Of a DNA stretch of 64,000 nt, positions 10,459-21,600 are shown piece after piece. This stretch comes from Roseobacter ponti. Lineage in GTDB: Bacteria > Pseudomonadota > Alphaproteobacteria > Rhodobacterales > Rhodobacteraceae. The stretch covers positions 2,604,001 to 2,668,000 of the forward strand of contig NZ_CP048788.1 in the NCBI RefSeq assembly GCF_012932215.1, in the 5' to 3' direction. The first letter of the stretch is position 1. Each line of letters opens with the position of its first letter. A program made the position numbers and the translations under genes. The notes below the pieces were generated by a model. It was not told the origin of the DNA, did no database searches, and saw only the letters and a list, made by a program, of their open reading frames with translations.

Positions 10459-11517
10459 TTACTCTGCAGCCTCCGTCCGGCGCACATCAAGAGCGGCGCG
10501 GATCACATCGGTGTTGATGTCATCGTGCTCTGCGATCACCACCAGACGGCCAGCGCGCGCCTCACCCGGCGCCCAGGGACGGTCATACTGGTGGCGCACC
10601 CGCGCGCCCACTGCCTGCACCAGCAGCCGCATCGGTTTGCCGGCGACAGCCGCATAGCCTTTGATGCGCAGGATGTTGTTTTCACGGGCAAGTTTCTCAA
10701 TGGCATGCACGAGATCGGCAGGGTCCGCGATCTCCGGAATATCCACCACGATCGACTCGAAATCCTCGTGATCATGGTCATGCGGGCCGTCGTGATGCGA
10801 AGGCCGCGCATCCATGTCGTCTTCCGCGGCGGCTTCCAGCCCCAGAATGATGCGCGGATCAACCATGCCCTCGGCTACCTCGACCACGGGCAGCGGACGG
10901 GGCGCCTCGGCGGCGATCACCGCACGCGCTTTTGCGACACCTTCGGGGCCGGCGAGATCCGGTTTCGTGAGCAGGATGATATCCGCACATGAGATCTGAT
11001 CCTCGAAAACTTCCGACAGCGGGGTTTCGTGATCAATGCTCTCATCGGCCAGACGCTGCGCATCTACAGCGGCCACATTCGGGGCAAAGCGGCCTGCCGC
11101 CACGGCCTCGGCGTCGGCCAGAGCAACCACACCGTCCACCGTGATTTTCGAGCGGATATCCGGCCAGTCAAAGGCCTTGAGCAGCGGTTTCGGCAGCGCG
11201 AGCCCCGATGTCTCGATCAGAATGTGATCGGGGCGCGGATCAAGCGCCATCAGCGCCTCAATCGTCGGGATGAAATCATCAGCCACCGTGCAGCAGATGC
11301 AGCCATTAGCCAGTTCCATGATGTTTTCTGCCGGGCAATCAGGGATCGCGCAGCTTTTGAGGATTTCGCCATCCACGCCTACGTCACCAAACTCATTCAC
11401 AACGATGGCAAGGCGTTTGCCGCCGGGGTTCTGCATCAGCTGCCGGATCAGGGTGGTTTTACCCGAGCCCAGAAAGCCTGTGATCACAGTCACGGGGAGT
11501 TTTGCAAGATCAGCCAT
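10459..11517 (-). CDS. cobW: CobW, G3E-family GTPase (metal chaperone)
   Basis: CobW belongs to the G3E GTPases (COG0523) and is thought to supply cobalt to the CobNST chelatase. The 352-residue protein has the P-loop GFLGSGKTT (residues 14-22) and the zinc/cobalt site GCICCTV in the CxCC form. The Walker B segment HILIETSGLALP and LLTKPD (an NKxD-like guanine site) follow. A histidine/aspartate-rich stretch (SHHDGPHDHDHED) separates the GTPase and C-terminal CobW_C domains and may bind metal. The start forms a TAATG junction with the upstream DUF1636 gene. Confidence 0.95.
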   Translation of the reverse strand: MADLAKLPVTVITGFLGSGKTTLIRQLMQNPGGKRLAIVVNEFGDVGVDGEILKSCAIPDCPAENIMELANGCICCTVADDFIPTIEALMALDPRPDHILIETSGLALPKPLLKAFDWPDIRSKITVDGVVALADAEAVAAGRFAPNVAAVDAQRLADESIDHETPLSEVFEDQISCADIILLTKPDLAGPEGVAKARAVIAAEAPRPLPVVEVAEGMVDPRIILGLEAAAEDDMDARPSHHDGPHDHDHEDFESIVVDIPEIADPADLVHAIEKLARENNILRIKGYAAVAGKPMRLLVQAVGARVRHQYDRPWAPGEARAGRLVVIAEHDDINTDVIRAALDVRRTEAAE

Positions 11518-11885
11518 TATTCGGTCTCCATTGGCGGGATACGGGCCACGCAGTTTCGTTTGAAGTGTTCAGGACGCTCACGCCAGGGGATCAGCCCGTC
11601 CGCTGTGGCATGATAACGGGCCGCACCATCAAGGATCATCTCCGGGTGCGACATCTCATCGACATTTGCGAACACATAGGTCCAGCGGTTGCCGCCGCGC
11701 AGCGCCACGGTACAGCCGAAATCGCAGTTCTGCAGGCATTCGACCGGGCGCACGCGCACACCCTCGGGCGCATCCATGGCGCTCAGCTGGTCATAAAGAT
11801 GCTGGCCTGGGCGTGTTTCCGTCTCCGGCACCTCGCGCCCGCGCCTGCATTTAATGCAGACCAGCATTTCGGTCATATCGTTCAT
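11517..11885 (-). CDS. DUF1636 family metal-binding-like protein, first gene of the cobalamin transcript
   Basis: This 122-residue protein starts MNDMTEMLVCIKCRRGREVP and contains a second cysteine pair, VECLQNCDFGCTVALRGGNR. The CxxC plus CxxxCxxxC layout resembles thin, thioredoxin-like [2Fe-2S] ferredoxins, and DUF1636 proteins are commonly encoded beside cobW. It is the first gene after the cobalamin riboswitch, and its stop overlaps the cobW start (TAATG). A GGGGCAGAGGA stretch just upstream serves as ribosome binding site for the start at 11885; MTEML at 11876 is an alternative. Its biochemical role is not known. A ferredoxin or metal-handling role with CobW or CobG is inference only. 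Confidence 0.85.
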   Translation of the reverse strand: MNDMTEMLVCIKCRRGREVPETETRPGQHLYDQLSAMDAPEGVRVRPVECLQNCDFGCTVALRGGNRWTYVFANVDEMSHPEMILDGAARYHATADGLIPWRERPEHFKRNCVARIPPMETE

Positions 11886-11989
11886 TCCTCTGCCCCTCGC
11901 AGTCAGGGAACGGAACACGGGTGGCGAGGAAGACCCTTTGTCAGAGCACACCCCGACACCGGAACACCCCGTCCGGTCAAGTCGTCGTT

Positions 11990-12172
11990 ACGCGGGCAGG
12001 TCTCCCGGCTGGCGGATCCCGGTGCGCGATGCACCTGCGGTGGTCACCCTTCCCGGCCCTTGCGGCCAGTGGCGCTGAACACCTTTCCGTTTACGGTCGC
12101 GGGGGCGGCTGTGATTGACCGACAAAAAGACGGCTGCACATTCCCTTTTCACCTGTTTACACAGGCACCAGC
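11990..12172 (-). ncRNA. Cobalamin riboswitch (AdoCbl-type) upstream of DUF1636-cobW-cobN
   Basis: Read on the minus strand from about 12172, the sequence has the ordered conserved elements of the cobalamin riboswitch. These are GGTGCC, then GGTGAAAAGGGAA, then CCCCCGCGACCGTAA, then GCCACTGG (B12 box region), then GGGAAGG, and finally CCAGCCGGGAGACCTGCC, which pairs back to the start. About 105 bases separate its 3' end from the DUF1636 start at 11885. It is expected to lower expression of the minus-strand cob series when adenosylcobalamin is abundant. The distal expression platform was not resolved by eye. Confidence 0.93.
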
Positions 12173-12180
12173 GTTTCGGC

Positions 12181-12209
12181 AGTTGCGCCGAATCCCCGAA
12201 CCTTGTCAA
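12181..12209 (-). promoter_or_regulatory. Candidate promoter for the cobalamin riboswitch transcript
   Basis: On the minus strand a perfect TTGACA hexamer lies at 12209-12204, about 32 bases before the riboswitch 5' end. That is the right distance for a -35 element. The expected -10 zone (about 12187-12181) reads GCAACT, a poor match to TATAAT. The site lies inside the leader of the divergent cobO gene, so the two promoters would overlap. Confidence 0.35.
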
Positions 12210-12225
12210 GCAGAGGACGCGGCCC

Positions 12226-12837
12226 ATGAGCGAAGACGTAAACGCCCGCCACGCAGATAAAAGGCGTAAGATCAAAGCGGCGCGCGATAAGATGATGGAA
12301 ACGAAGACCGAAGAAAAAGGTCTGATCATGGTGCATACAGGTCCGGGCAAAGGCAAATCCTCCTCCGGCTTCGGGATGATCATGCGCTGTATTGCGCACG
12401 GGATGCCCTGTGCGGTGGTGCAGTTCATCAAGGGCAACTGGGAGACCGGCGAGAAAACCTTTCTGCGCGAGCGTCACGCAGAAGAGTGCCGCTTTTTCGT
12501 ATCAGGCGAAGGGTTTACCTGGGAGACCCAGGATCGCGAGCGCGACATTGCAGCGGCTCAGAACGGCTGGACCATCGCCAAAGAGCAGATCCTCGACCCG
12601 GATATTCAGTTTGTTATGCTTGATGAGATCAACATCGCCCTGCGCTATGATTACATCGATATCGACGAGGTGGTGGACTTCCTCCTGCACGAAAAACCGC
12701 GCATGACGCATGTCTGTCTGACCGGACGCAATGCCAAACCCGAACTTATCGAGGCCGCCGATCTGGTGACTGAGATGACGCTGGTGAAACACCCCTTCCG
12801 CGATGGCGTGAAAGCGCAGAAGGGCGTTGAACTCTGA
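12226..12837 (+). CDS. cobO: Cob(I)yrinic acid a,c-diamide adenosyltransferase (CobO/BtuR/CobA type)
   Basis: CobO transfers the 5'-deoxyadenosyl group of ATP to the cob(I)alt centre. The 203-residue protein has the BtuR-family P-loop [15 protein letters not shown] and [29 protein letters not shown] (Walker B region) and [22 protein letters not shown] also fit the family closely. ATG at 12226 is chosen for the family N-terminus and the AGAGGA ribosome binding site; an in-frame start at 12115 would run into the riboswitch. It diverges from the riboswitch with only about 55 bases between. cobQ follows directly on the same strand. Confidence 0.95.
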   Translation: MSEDVNARHADKRRKIKAARDKMMETKTEEKGLIMVHTGPGKGKSSSGFGMIMRCIAHGMPCAVVQFIKGNWETGEKTFLRERHAEECRFFVSGEGFTWETQDRERDIAAAQNGWTIAKEQILDPDIQFVMLDEINIALRYDYIDIDEVVDFLLHEKPRMTHVCLTGRNAKPELIEAADLVTEMTLVKHPFRDGVKAQKGVEL

Positions 12838-12848
12838 GCCAGGCGCTC

Positions 12849-14282
12849 ATGCTCCAGGGCACCGGCTCGAATGTCGGAAAGTCCATGCTGGTGGCTGGGC
12901 TCTGCCGTGCCGCACGGCGTCGCGGTCTGTCGGTGGCGCCGTTCAAGCCGCAGAATATGTCCAACAATGCCGCTGTGACCACCGATGGGGGCGAGATCGG
13001 ACGCGCGCAGGCGCTGCAGGCGCTGGCCTGCGGGCTGGCGCCGCATACGGATATGAACCCTGTGCTGCTGAAACCCGAGACCGATACGGGCTCGCAGGTG
13101 GTGGTGCAGGGCAAGCGCCTGACAACCGTGAAGGCCCGTGAATACGCTGCCCTGAAACCTGATCTGATGGCCCCGGTGCTGGAGAGCTTTAAACGTTTGC
13201 GCGCGCGCCATGATCTGGTGCTCGTCGAAGGTGCGGGCAGCCCCGCAGAGGTGAACCTGCGCGCCGGCGACATCGCCAATATGGGCTTTGCGGAAGCTGC
13301 CGGCGTGCCGGTCGTGCTCTGCGGAGATATCGACCGGGGCGGTGTGATTGCGCAGATTGCCGGAACAAAGGCTGTTATCAGCCCCGGCGACGCAAAGCTG
13401 ATAAAGGGTTTCATCATCAACAAGTTCCGTGGCGATCCTGCGCTTTTTGATGAAGGTTACCGGCTTGTCGAAGAGCACACGGGCTGGCCCGGGTTCGGCG
13501 TGCTGCCCTGGTTTACCGGCGCCTGGCGCCTGCCTGCCGAAGACGCACTCGATATCGCAAAGGCCCCTGCCGGCTCAGGCGCACATATCGTCTGCCTGCG
13601 CCTGTCGCGGATCGCCAACTTCGACGATCTTGATCCGCTGCAACAGGATCCGGCCCTGCGGGTCAGCATGCTGAACCCGGGAGAGGCGCTGCCTGCCGAC
13701 ACCGATCTGGTGATTATCCCCGGCAGCAAGTCCACGCGCGGGGATCTTGCTTTTCTGCGGGCCCAGGGCTGGGACACGGATATCCTTGCGCATTACCGCC
13801 GCGGCGGGCGGATACTCGGAATCTGCGGCGGATATCAGATGCTTGGCCGTGTGATCTCGGACCCTGAAGGGATCGAAGGTGCCGCCGGAAGCACCCCGGG
13901 CCTGGGGCTGCTGGACATCGATACAGTAATGACCGGCGACAAAAGCCTGACGGAAGTGCGGGCAACACATGCAGGCACGGGCACGGATTTTTCAGGATAT
14001 GAGATCCACATCGGGCGCTCGGAGGGGCCGGACCGCGCGCGACCCTTTGCCTGTGTGGGTGGCGCGCCGGAGGGAGCCGTTTCCGCAGACGGGCGCATTG
14101 CCGGCAGCTATCTGCACGGCATGTTCTCGGACGATGCCTTCCGGCAGGCGTTTCTGGGCACTCAGGGGATCACCGGGACAGCCTTCTCCTATGCGGTGAG
14201 CGTTGAGCAGACGCTCGACGCGCTGGCCGATCATATCGAGACGCATCTGAATGTGGACGGGCTCCTCGGCTGCGCGGACTAA
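12849..14282 (+). CDS. cobQ: Adenosylcobyric acid synthase (glutamine-hydrolysing)
   Basis: CobQ amidates the b, d, e and g side chains of adenosylcobyrinate a,c-diamide. The protein has the dethiobiotin-synthetase-like domain ([13 protein letters not shown]-loop, [37 protein letters not shown]). It also has the class I amidotransferase-like domain with [10 protein letters not shown] nucleophile region (Cys) and SYLHGMFSD. From ATG at 12849 the protein is 477 residues. Relatives begin about five residues earlier, and the only in-frame upstream codon before a stop is CTG at 12834. That codon would give an SQAL-MLQG N-terminus and overlap the cobO stop. The ATG is listed as the conservative start. 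Confidence 0.93.
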   Translation: MLQGTGSNVGKSMLVAGLCRAARRRGLSVAPFKPQNMSNNAAVTTDGGEIGRAQALQALACGLAPHTDMNPVLLKPETDTGSQVVVQGKRLTTVKAREYAALKPDLMAPVLESFKRLRARHDLVLVEGAGSPAEVNLRAGDIANMGFAEAAGVPVVLCGDIDRGGVIAQIAGTKAVISPGDAKLIKGFIINKFRGDPALFDEGYRLVEEHTGWPGFGVLPWFTGAWRLPAEDALDIAKAPAGSGAHIVCLRLSRIANFDDLDPLQQDPALRVSMLNPGEALPADTDLVIIPGSKSTRGDLAFLRAQGWDTDILAHYRRGGRILGICGGYQMLGRVISDPEGIEGAAGSTPGLGLLDIDTVMTGDKSLTEVRATHAGTGTDFSGYEIHIGRSEGPDRARPFACVGGAPEGAVSADGRIAGSYLHGMFSDDAFRQAFLGTQGITGTAFSYAVSVEQTLDALADHIETHLNVDGLLGCAD

Positions 14283-14307
14283 GACAGCCCGTCTGACCCG
14301 AGGGCGC

Positions 14308-15336
14308 TCAGGTCACCGAGCACACGGTGAGCGATCCGGCAAAGCCTTTCAGCGTCACGCCTGTGTGTTCTTCCGTGTGAAACCCGCCGCCGAGCGCTGC
14401 AAGGGTTTCCGCGTCGATTAGGATCTCGCGGCTCAGCACTTTGGTGTGCGCCTCGAGCCGCGCAGCCAGGTTCACCGTCGATCCGATGCAGGTATAGGTC
14501 GCGCGCTGGTCGGTGCCCGCATAGCCAGCGACCACCTCGCCCGTGGCGATGCCGACGCCGAGACCGATGGCCGGGCGCCCGTCCGCGCTGCGTTCCTCGT
14601 TGAACTGCCCCATCATGGCGAGCATATCCTGTGCCGCCGAAACGGCACTTGCGGCCGGGTTTTCCAGCGGTTGCGGCGCACCGAAAACCGCCATCAGCCC
14701 GTCCCCGATCATCAGTGTCACGATGCCACCGTGGCTGCCGATCGCCTCGAACATCAGCGTGTAATAGACGTTCAGAAGCTCGATGGTTTCTTCGGGTGAC
14801 TGATCTTCTGAGAGACTGGTAAACCCGCGGATGTCGCAGAACAGCACAGAGGCCCGCACCCGGCTGCCGCCGATGGCAAAGCCCGAGGCCTGCAGATCAT
14901 CAGCCACTTCGCTGGTGGCAAAGCGTTTGAGCAGGCGTTTCTGCTCGTCGCGCAGACGTTTCTTCTCCAGTCCCGAGGAAAGCCGCGCACCCAGCAATGT
15001 TTTGTTGACCGGCTTGGCCAGATAATCCTCCGCCCCAAGCTCGATACATCTGACAATGTTTTCAATACCTTCTACCGAAGACGTCACAATCACCGGCAGG
15101 TCGCGCAGGCGCGGATCATCCTTGATCGCGGCCAGCACTTCAAAGCCGTCCATCTCCGGCATCTCGATGTCCAGCAGCACCAGATCAAAGCTCTCCTCCT
15201 GCAGCCGTTCCATGGCGATCCGGCCGTTTTCAGCGACGGAAGCCCTGTGGCCCAGCAGTTCCACACTGCGCGACAGCAACAGGCGGTTGACCTTGTTGTC
15301 GTCGACAATCAGCAGGTGGCCCCCGGCATCAGCCAT
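14308..15336 (-). CDS. Response regulator fused to a class III nucleotide cyclase
   Basis: The 342-residue protein has an N-terminal receiver domain (residues 7-120; phospho-acceptor Asp56 in LVLLDIEMPEMDG, Lys108 in YLAKP). A C-terminal class III adenylate/guanylate cyclase domain follows (about 155-342). The cyclase keeps both metal-binding aspartates, Asp168 (LFCDIRGF) and Asp212 (MIGDGLMAVFG), and the Asn/Arg pair N289 and R293 (VNLAARLE). Thr282 is at the place where adenylate cyclases have Asp or Thr. The usual substrate-specifying lysine is replaced by Leu208 (GGIVTLMIGD), so the nucleotide it uses is uncertain. It overlaps the HPt gene by 8 bases and is the likely output of that relay. 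It converges with cobQ. Confidence 0.9.
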   Translation of the reverse strand: MADAGGHLLIVDDNKVNRLLLSRSVELLGHRASVAENGRIAMERLQEESFDLVLLDIEMPEMDGFEVLAAIKDDPRLRDLPVIVTSSVEGIENIVRCIELGAEDYLAKPVNKTLLGARLSSGLEKKRLRDEQKRLLKRFATSEVADDLQASGFAIGGSRVRASVLFCDIRGFTSLSEDQSPEETIELLNVYYTLMFEAIGSHGGIVTLMIGDGLMAVFGAPQPLENPAASAVSAAQDMLAMMGQFNEERSADGRPAIGLGVGIATGEVVAGYAGTDQRATYTCIGSTVNLAARLEAHTKVLSREILIDAETLAALGGGFHTEEHTGVTLKGFAGSLTVCSVT

Positions 15337-15676
15337 CCGTCAGGTCCCGCAGATGTTCGGCGCTCCGGTCATATTCCGCCTTCAGCGCGATGATCGCGTC
15401 ATCTCGCGCGCCAGCGTCTTCCGGCAGACCGCCCAGTTCCAGCGCCCGCGCCTGATCCGACAGGGTCGTGGCGCCGAAAGTGCTGGCGTTCGATTTCAGC
15501 GAATGCGCGGCCCGGCGGAATGCCTCGCCATCCCCGGCCCCGGCCGCTGCGCTGAGGTCCGCGATCATCACCGGCGCTTCCTCCAGAAAGGTCGCGACCA
15601 GCTCGGCCACAAAATCAGCGCCTGTCGCCTCTTCCAGTTCGCGCAGAACGGCCTCGTCAACGGGGCTTTCAGTCAT
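15329..15676 (-). CDS. Stand-alone HPt phosphotransfer protein
   Basis: This 115-residue protein is almost entirely one HPt domain. The phosphorylatable histidine is His58 in [14 protein letters not shown], the standard HPt signature. An acidic N-terminal helix ([23 protein letters not shown]) precedes it. It would carry phosphate from the receiver domains of the upstream hybrid kinase to the receiver of the downstream cyclase. It overlaps the kinase gene (8 bases at its start) and the cyclase gene (8 bases at its end), so the three are almost surely co-translated. Confidence 0.92.
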   Translation of the reverse strand: MTESPVDEAVLRELEEATGADFVAELVATFLEEAPVMIADLSAAAGAGDGEAFRRAAHSLKSNASTFGATTLSDQARALELGGLPEDAGARDDAIIALKAEYDRSAEHLRDLTDG

Positions 15677-18600
15677 GGGATTTCCTGTCTCTCTGGGGCA
15701 CGTCCATCAGCGCCGTGATCAGCCTGTCTACCCGGATGGGCTTGGCAATATAGTCGTCCATGCCGGCCTCAAGGCACATTTCGCGGTCGCCCTGCATGGC
15801 ATTGGCGGTCATCGCGATGATCCTGGGGCGCGCATCGCGGGCGGCCTCTGCCGTGATCCGGCGCGCAGCCTCAAGCCCGTCCATTTCGGGCATCTGCACA
15901 TCCATCAGCACCACGTCATAAGTCTGGCGCGCCACACTTTGCAGCGCCTCAACCCCGTTGCTGGCCAGGTCCGCGCGGTACCCCATCTGCTCCAGCAGCC
16001 GAATCGCCAGTTTCTGGTTCACCAGATTGTCCTCGGCCAGCAGGATGCGCAGCGGATGACGCGCCGCCATCTCAGGATCGGTGACAGGCTTTCTGTCCTC
16101 TTGCTTGCGGGTGATCACGGTCTCTTTCGGGGTCAGCAGCGTGATCAGCGTGTCAAAAAGATGTGACTGACGCAGCGGTTTGGCCAGATAGGCGTCGAAA
16201 AGCGCCTCTTCGGTCTCCACGTCGCGCAGCCCCAGCGAGCTGAAGAGCACCAGCGGCATTCCGGGGCGCATTTTGCGCATACGCCGCGCAAGCTCCAGCC
16301 CGTCCATTTCCGGCATATGCATATCCAGGATCGCAAGATCGAACGCGCCATCCTTCAGCGTTCTGAGCGCCAGATCCGGATGTTTCACAGCGCGTGTCTG
16401 CGTGCCCCATTTGCCTGTCTGCAGCGACAGGATTTTGAGGTTGGTGGCATTGTCATCGACAACCAGCAGGCGTTTGCCCTCAAGCTCTGCCTGGGTGCCG
16501 GAGAGACGTCGGGCCTTATTGCCGGGTAACTGCGCGCGGTCCGCGAGGATCGTGAAACGGAAGACGGAGCCCTTCCCCTCGCCTTCGCTCGTGGCTTCCA
16601 TCGTGCCGCCCATCAGTTCGGCGAGGCGTTTTGAGATCGCAAGTCCAAGGCCGGTGCCACCGTATTTGCGGGTCGTGGAACTGTCCGCCTGACTGAACGA
16701 CTGGAAAAGCCGGCTCATTCCCTTTTCCGTCAGACCGATGCCGGTGTCGCGCACCTCAAAAGTCAGCTCAACAGGAAGGTCAGGCTGCGCCCCGGAGGCT
16801 GTCACGCTGACGACGACCTCACCGGAATGGGTGAATTTTACCGCATTGGACAACAGGTTGAGCAGGATCTGACGCAAGCGCGTAAGATCAGTGCTGATGG
16901 CCGCCGGTACGCTTTCATCCAGGATGTAAGCAACATCAAGATGTTTCTCTGCCGCCCGTCCCGCCACCAGATCAAGCGCGGATTCGACACATTCGCGCAG
17001 GTCAAAGGGATGTTTCTCGATATCCATCTGCCCGGCTTCGATTTTGGAAAAATCGAGGATCTCATTGATGATGCCCAGCAGCGCATCGCCGCTGTCACGG
17101 ATTGTGCGGGCATAATCGGCCTGCTCATCGTTGAGGTCCGTGTCCATCAGCAGACCGCTCATCCCAATCACTGCGTTCATGGGCGTCCGGATCTCGTGGC
17201 TCATGGTGGCCAGAAACGCGCTTTTGGCCTCGTTGGCTGCCTCGGCAGCGGCGCGCGCGTCTTCGGCCTCCTGGAACAGGCGCACGTTTTCGATGGCAAT
17301 CACGGCCTGGTCCCCGAAGGACTGCGCCAGGGCTATCTCGTCGCGGCTGAAAGCTCTCTTTTCCATGCGGATAAAACTCAGCATGCCCACCGCCTCATCC
17401 CCCCGCAACAACGGCACAATCAGCGACGAATGATAACCGCTCTCTTTTTGGATACGGACGTCCTTTTCCGGCAGATCTGCCGTGGTCCAGTCCGGAATGT
17501 GCTGGATCTCGCGCGCCAGCAGTGCACGCGACGGCAGGTTATCCTCCGGGTCGATCCTGTGACGCTCGGTGGAGAAGTCTTTTTTGAGCCCTTCTGTATC
17601 TGCCACGGCCGCCTGCCAGAGCTCCTTATCATCGGCCCGCAGAACAACCGCCCTGTCACAGGCAATCAACCTGACAGCGGCCTGTACGATCTCGTCAAAA
17701 ACCGGTGTCACGTCATTGGGTGACGAACTGATCACCCGCAGCACATCAACACTCGCGGTCTGGCGCGCAAGGGCCGTCTGATTTTCCTCAAAGATCTTTG
17801 CGTTCCGGATCGCGATCACAGCCTGATCGGCGAAACTCTCCAGCAGGGCGATGTCCTCGTCGCTGAAAGGTTTCACCTCGCGCTTATAAAGAGCAAGATT
17901 GCCAAGACCGACATTGTTATGGACGAGCGGTATCGTCAGGAACGTGCGGATCCCCTCTTTGTCGACCGACATCCGCCGTATCTCTTCACCGTTGCGATAC
18001 GCATCGGTGTCCTTGAGGTCGTGAAAGTGGATTGGTTTTCTCTCCAGAATACTGTCCGCGATCGACAATCCGGGCACCATCGGCCACTGGGTTTTACCCA
18101 CCTCCAGCGCATCAAGGTTATCGCCCCAGTGCGCCACGAGATCCGCATGGCTGCGCGTTTCATTGACAAGGTTCATACTGGCCATCGGCGCATCACAAAG
18201 CTGCGCCGCGCGGCTCAGAATAGCCTCGAAGACAGGTGCCAGATCTGACTGCGTTTCACTGATCACGCGCAGAATATCGGCACTGGCGGTCTGTCTGGAG
18301 AGGGCCGTCTGCGTGTCGTCAAACATCTGCGCATTGCGGATCGCGATCACCGCCTGGCTGCAGAAGGTTTCCGCGAGGCCAATCTCTTCGGAACTGAATT
18401 CCTTTGCCTCATTGCGTGCAAAGGCAATCACACCAAGACAGGCACTGCCATGTACCAGCGGCTGAAACAGACAGGCGTTCATGTTAAACTTTTCCTGAAC
18501 GCCGATCTCATCTTCGGGCAGATCAATAGCATTCCAGTCAGGGATATGGACCGGCGCCCTGTTGACGATTGCGCGGGAAGGGAAATTCCGTTCCGGATCG

Positions 18601-21600
18601 ATCTTTACCCGGTTCTTGCCAAGTTCCTGCATGAGACCGTCCTGCCACATGCCCGCCCGGGGCCGGAAATATTCCCCTTCGCAGATCATGACTGTCGCCC
18701 CGTCGCAATCCATCACCGGAAGGGCCGCCTTTACGATGGCCTCAAACACCGGGGTCACGTCGGTCTGCGCGCCGCTGATCACCCGCAGAATGTCGGCACT
18801 GGCGGTCTGGCGCACCAGCGCTGCCTGCGTTTCGCGAAAGAGGCGCACGTTTTCGATGGCGATCACGGCCTGATCGGCAAAGCTCTCGGCGATGGCAATG
18901 TCATCTGCCGAAAATGCGCCGGGTGCTTTTCGGATCAGCGCGAGGGAGCCCAGACACTTCCCTGCGCGTATCAGGGGCAGTCCGAGCGATGCCATGAAAC
19001 CGTTTTTTTCGCCAATTTTCCTGTCCCGCGCTGGCAGATCGTATTTGCTCCAGTCAGGTATGTGGGTCGTCTTTTTACTCAGCATGGTCTGTGACGGCAG
19101 ATTGTCTTCGGGGTCGATTGCGGCGCGCGATTTCGTGATGTCTTTCTCAACGCCCGCCGGGGTTGCAACCGCCACCTGCCAGAACTCCCTGCCGTCGGAT
19201 TCGACGATAATCGCCAGATCACAGGACACCAGTCCGGTGGCCAGGCGCACGATTTCCTCGAAAACCGGCTTCGTGTCCGTCGGCGAGGCACTGATCGCCC
19301 GCAGCACTTCGGCGCTCGCCGTCTGGCGGGCCAGCGCCGCCTGTGTCTCGCGCAGCAGGCGCACATTTGCGATGGCGATGCTCGCCTGGCTGGCGAATGC
19401 CCGGACAAGTTCCACATGCCCTGTCTGGGGTTGCGACAGATCCGGCCAGGCCAGCGTGATGGCGCCCCAGATCTCACCGTCAACCCGGATGGGCACCCCG
19501 AGCAAGCGCCGGTAGCCGGTCTTTTTCGCGACCTCGGGTGCATAATATCCACCAGGGCCACCTGCCTGGGCGTCCTCGACATGCACAACGGCGCCACTGT
19601 CGAGCACGGCGCGCGACACGTGCCCCTCTGTGTCCGTTACCGGATAGGCCGCCATGATGTCGGGCAGCGTCTCTTCTGAAAAGCCGTGCTGCGCACAAAA
19701 CTCAAGCGACTGACCTTCAAACCGGTCAACAACACAAAACCGTGCACCGCAAAGTTCTTTGGACTTACGGGCAATCAGATCGAACACCGGCTGCAGATCA
19801 GATGTGGCCTCATTGATGACCTGCAGAACCTCGGCGCTGGCTTTTTCGCGCACCAGCGCTTCGGAGACTTCAGCGGTCCGGTTCTGCAGTTCCGAAAAGA
19901 GCCGCGCATTGCTGATCGCGATCACCGCCTGTGCGGCGAATGTTTCGAGCAGCGTGATCTGCCTGTCTGAAAAGGCAGCCTTTCTGACATGCGCCAGGGT
20001 GATCGTGCCAATAACCTGGCCGTTTTTTTTCAGCGGAACCCCCGCTGTTGAACAAAAGCCGCCGACCTTTGCCTCTTTGTTCCAGTCATACTCCGGGTCA
20101 GTTTCGATGTCCGGGATGTAGACCGTCTCTCCGGTGAGTGCGACACGCCCCGTGCAGGTGCCCTTCCGTGGTGTGAAACTCTGCTCAGAGAGAACCTGCA
20201 GAAACTTGCCGCTGGCATTGTGAGTGGCCACGATTTCGTAGACGCCAGTCTCAGGGTTCAGCAGTGTGACATATGCCACTTCCGGGCTGCACAGACGCAC
20301 CGAGACCTCAAGAATGGCCTCCAGAACAGGTGCCAGTTCATTCGGCGACCGCGAAATAACGCTGAGCACCTCGGAGGTCGCGGTCTGGTATTCGAGGCTT
20401 TCGGTCACTTCCGCCGTACGCGCCTGTACTTCGCTGAAAAGATGCGCGTTGTTGATCGCGATCACCGCCTGATCCGCAAAGGTTTCCACCAGTTCGATCT
20501 GACGTGGCGTAAAGGGCCCGGGCATGGGACGTGCCAGATCAAGCACCGCAATCACCTCGCCCTCTCGGATAAGCGGCACTGCGATGATCGAGCGCCAGTT
20601 CCCCAGTTCAACCGATTTCGGAGTGTCGAATTCCGGGTCTTCTGTGATGTCCGGCACATGGATCGTGGTCCGGTCGAGCACCGCGCGCCCGGCGATGTTG
20701 GTACGGTCCAGAGTGAGCGGGTTTTTTGTGTGAAAGGTGACCATGTCGGGCGAGCACCCGGTGTTGGCACCAAGGTGAAGCTCATCCCCCACACGGTTGA
20801 AAAGAATACAGACTGATGCGTCACACAGTCTTGCTGCCGTATCAATGAGCGCCTGCAGCACGGTCGGCAGATCGAAAGCGGACTGGCTGATGACCTTAAG
20901 CACTTCAGCGGTAGCGGTCTGCTGCTCCAGTGCTTCGCGCGTTTCCATAAACTGACGGGTGTTCTCCAGCGCAATCATCGCCTGATCGCGGAAAGAAGAC
21001 GCCAGCGCGATATCGCCGTCTGAAAAGGCGTTTGCGTCTTTGTGTACCAGTGTCAGCAACCCAAGGCATTGCCCGCCGCGCATCAGCGGCAGAAAGAGCG
21101 AGGATCCGACCTGCATTTCCCTGCTGCGTTTTTTCGCCTGAGGGGGCAGATCAGCCTCCGACCAGTCCGGAATATGCAGCATTTCGCCCGACACAATCGC
21201 GCGCGAGGGCAGGTTCACCTCCGGATCAAGCGGGAACATGGGGCGCCCGTCGGGAGCAAACCGGCTGGCGGACTCGCGGATATTTCCCCAGACTTTTGCG
21301 GTAACCACTTCGCCCGTCTCATCGGCGACCGCCGCGGACCAGTATTCGCCACCTTCGGTCAGGTGCACGATGGCGTTGCTGCATCCCATCAGCCGCGCCG
21401 CGGTGCTGACAACCACATCAAATACAGGTTGAACATCGGTGGGTGAGCTGCTGATAACTCTGAGAATATCCGCATTCGCTGTCTGCCGCGCGAGGCTCGT
21501 CTGCGTCTCATCAAAAAGACGCGCGTTCTCAATGGCGATGCCGGCCTGATCGGCAAAGGTTTCGACCATGTCGATGTCGGCCTGGCGTGAGGGACGGTCT

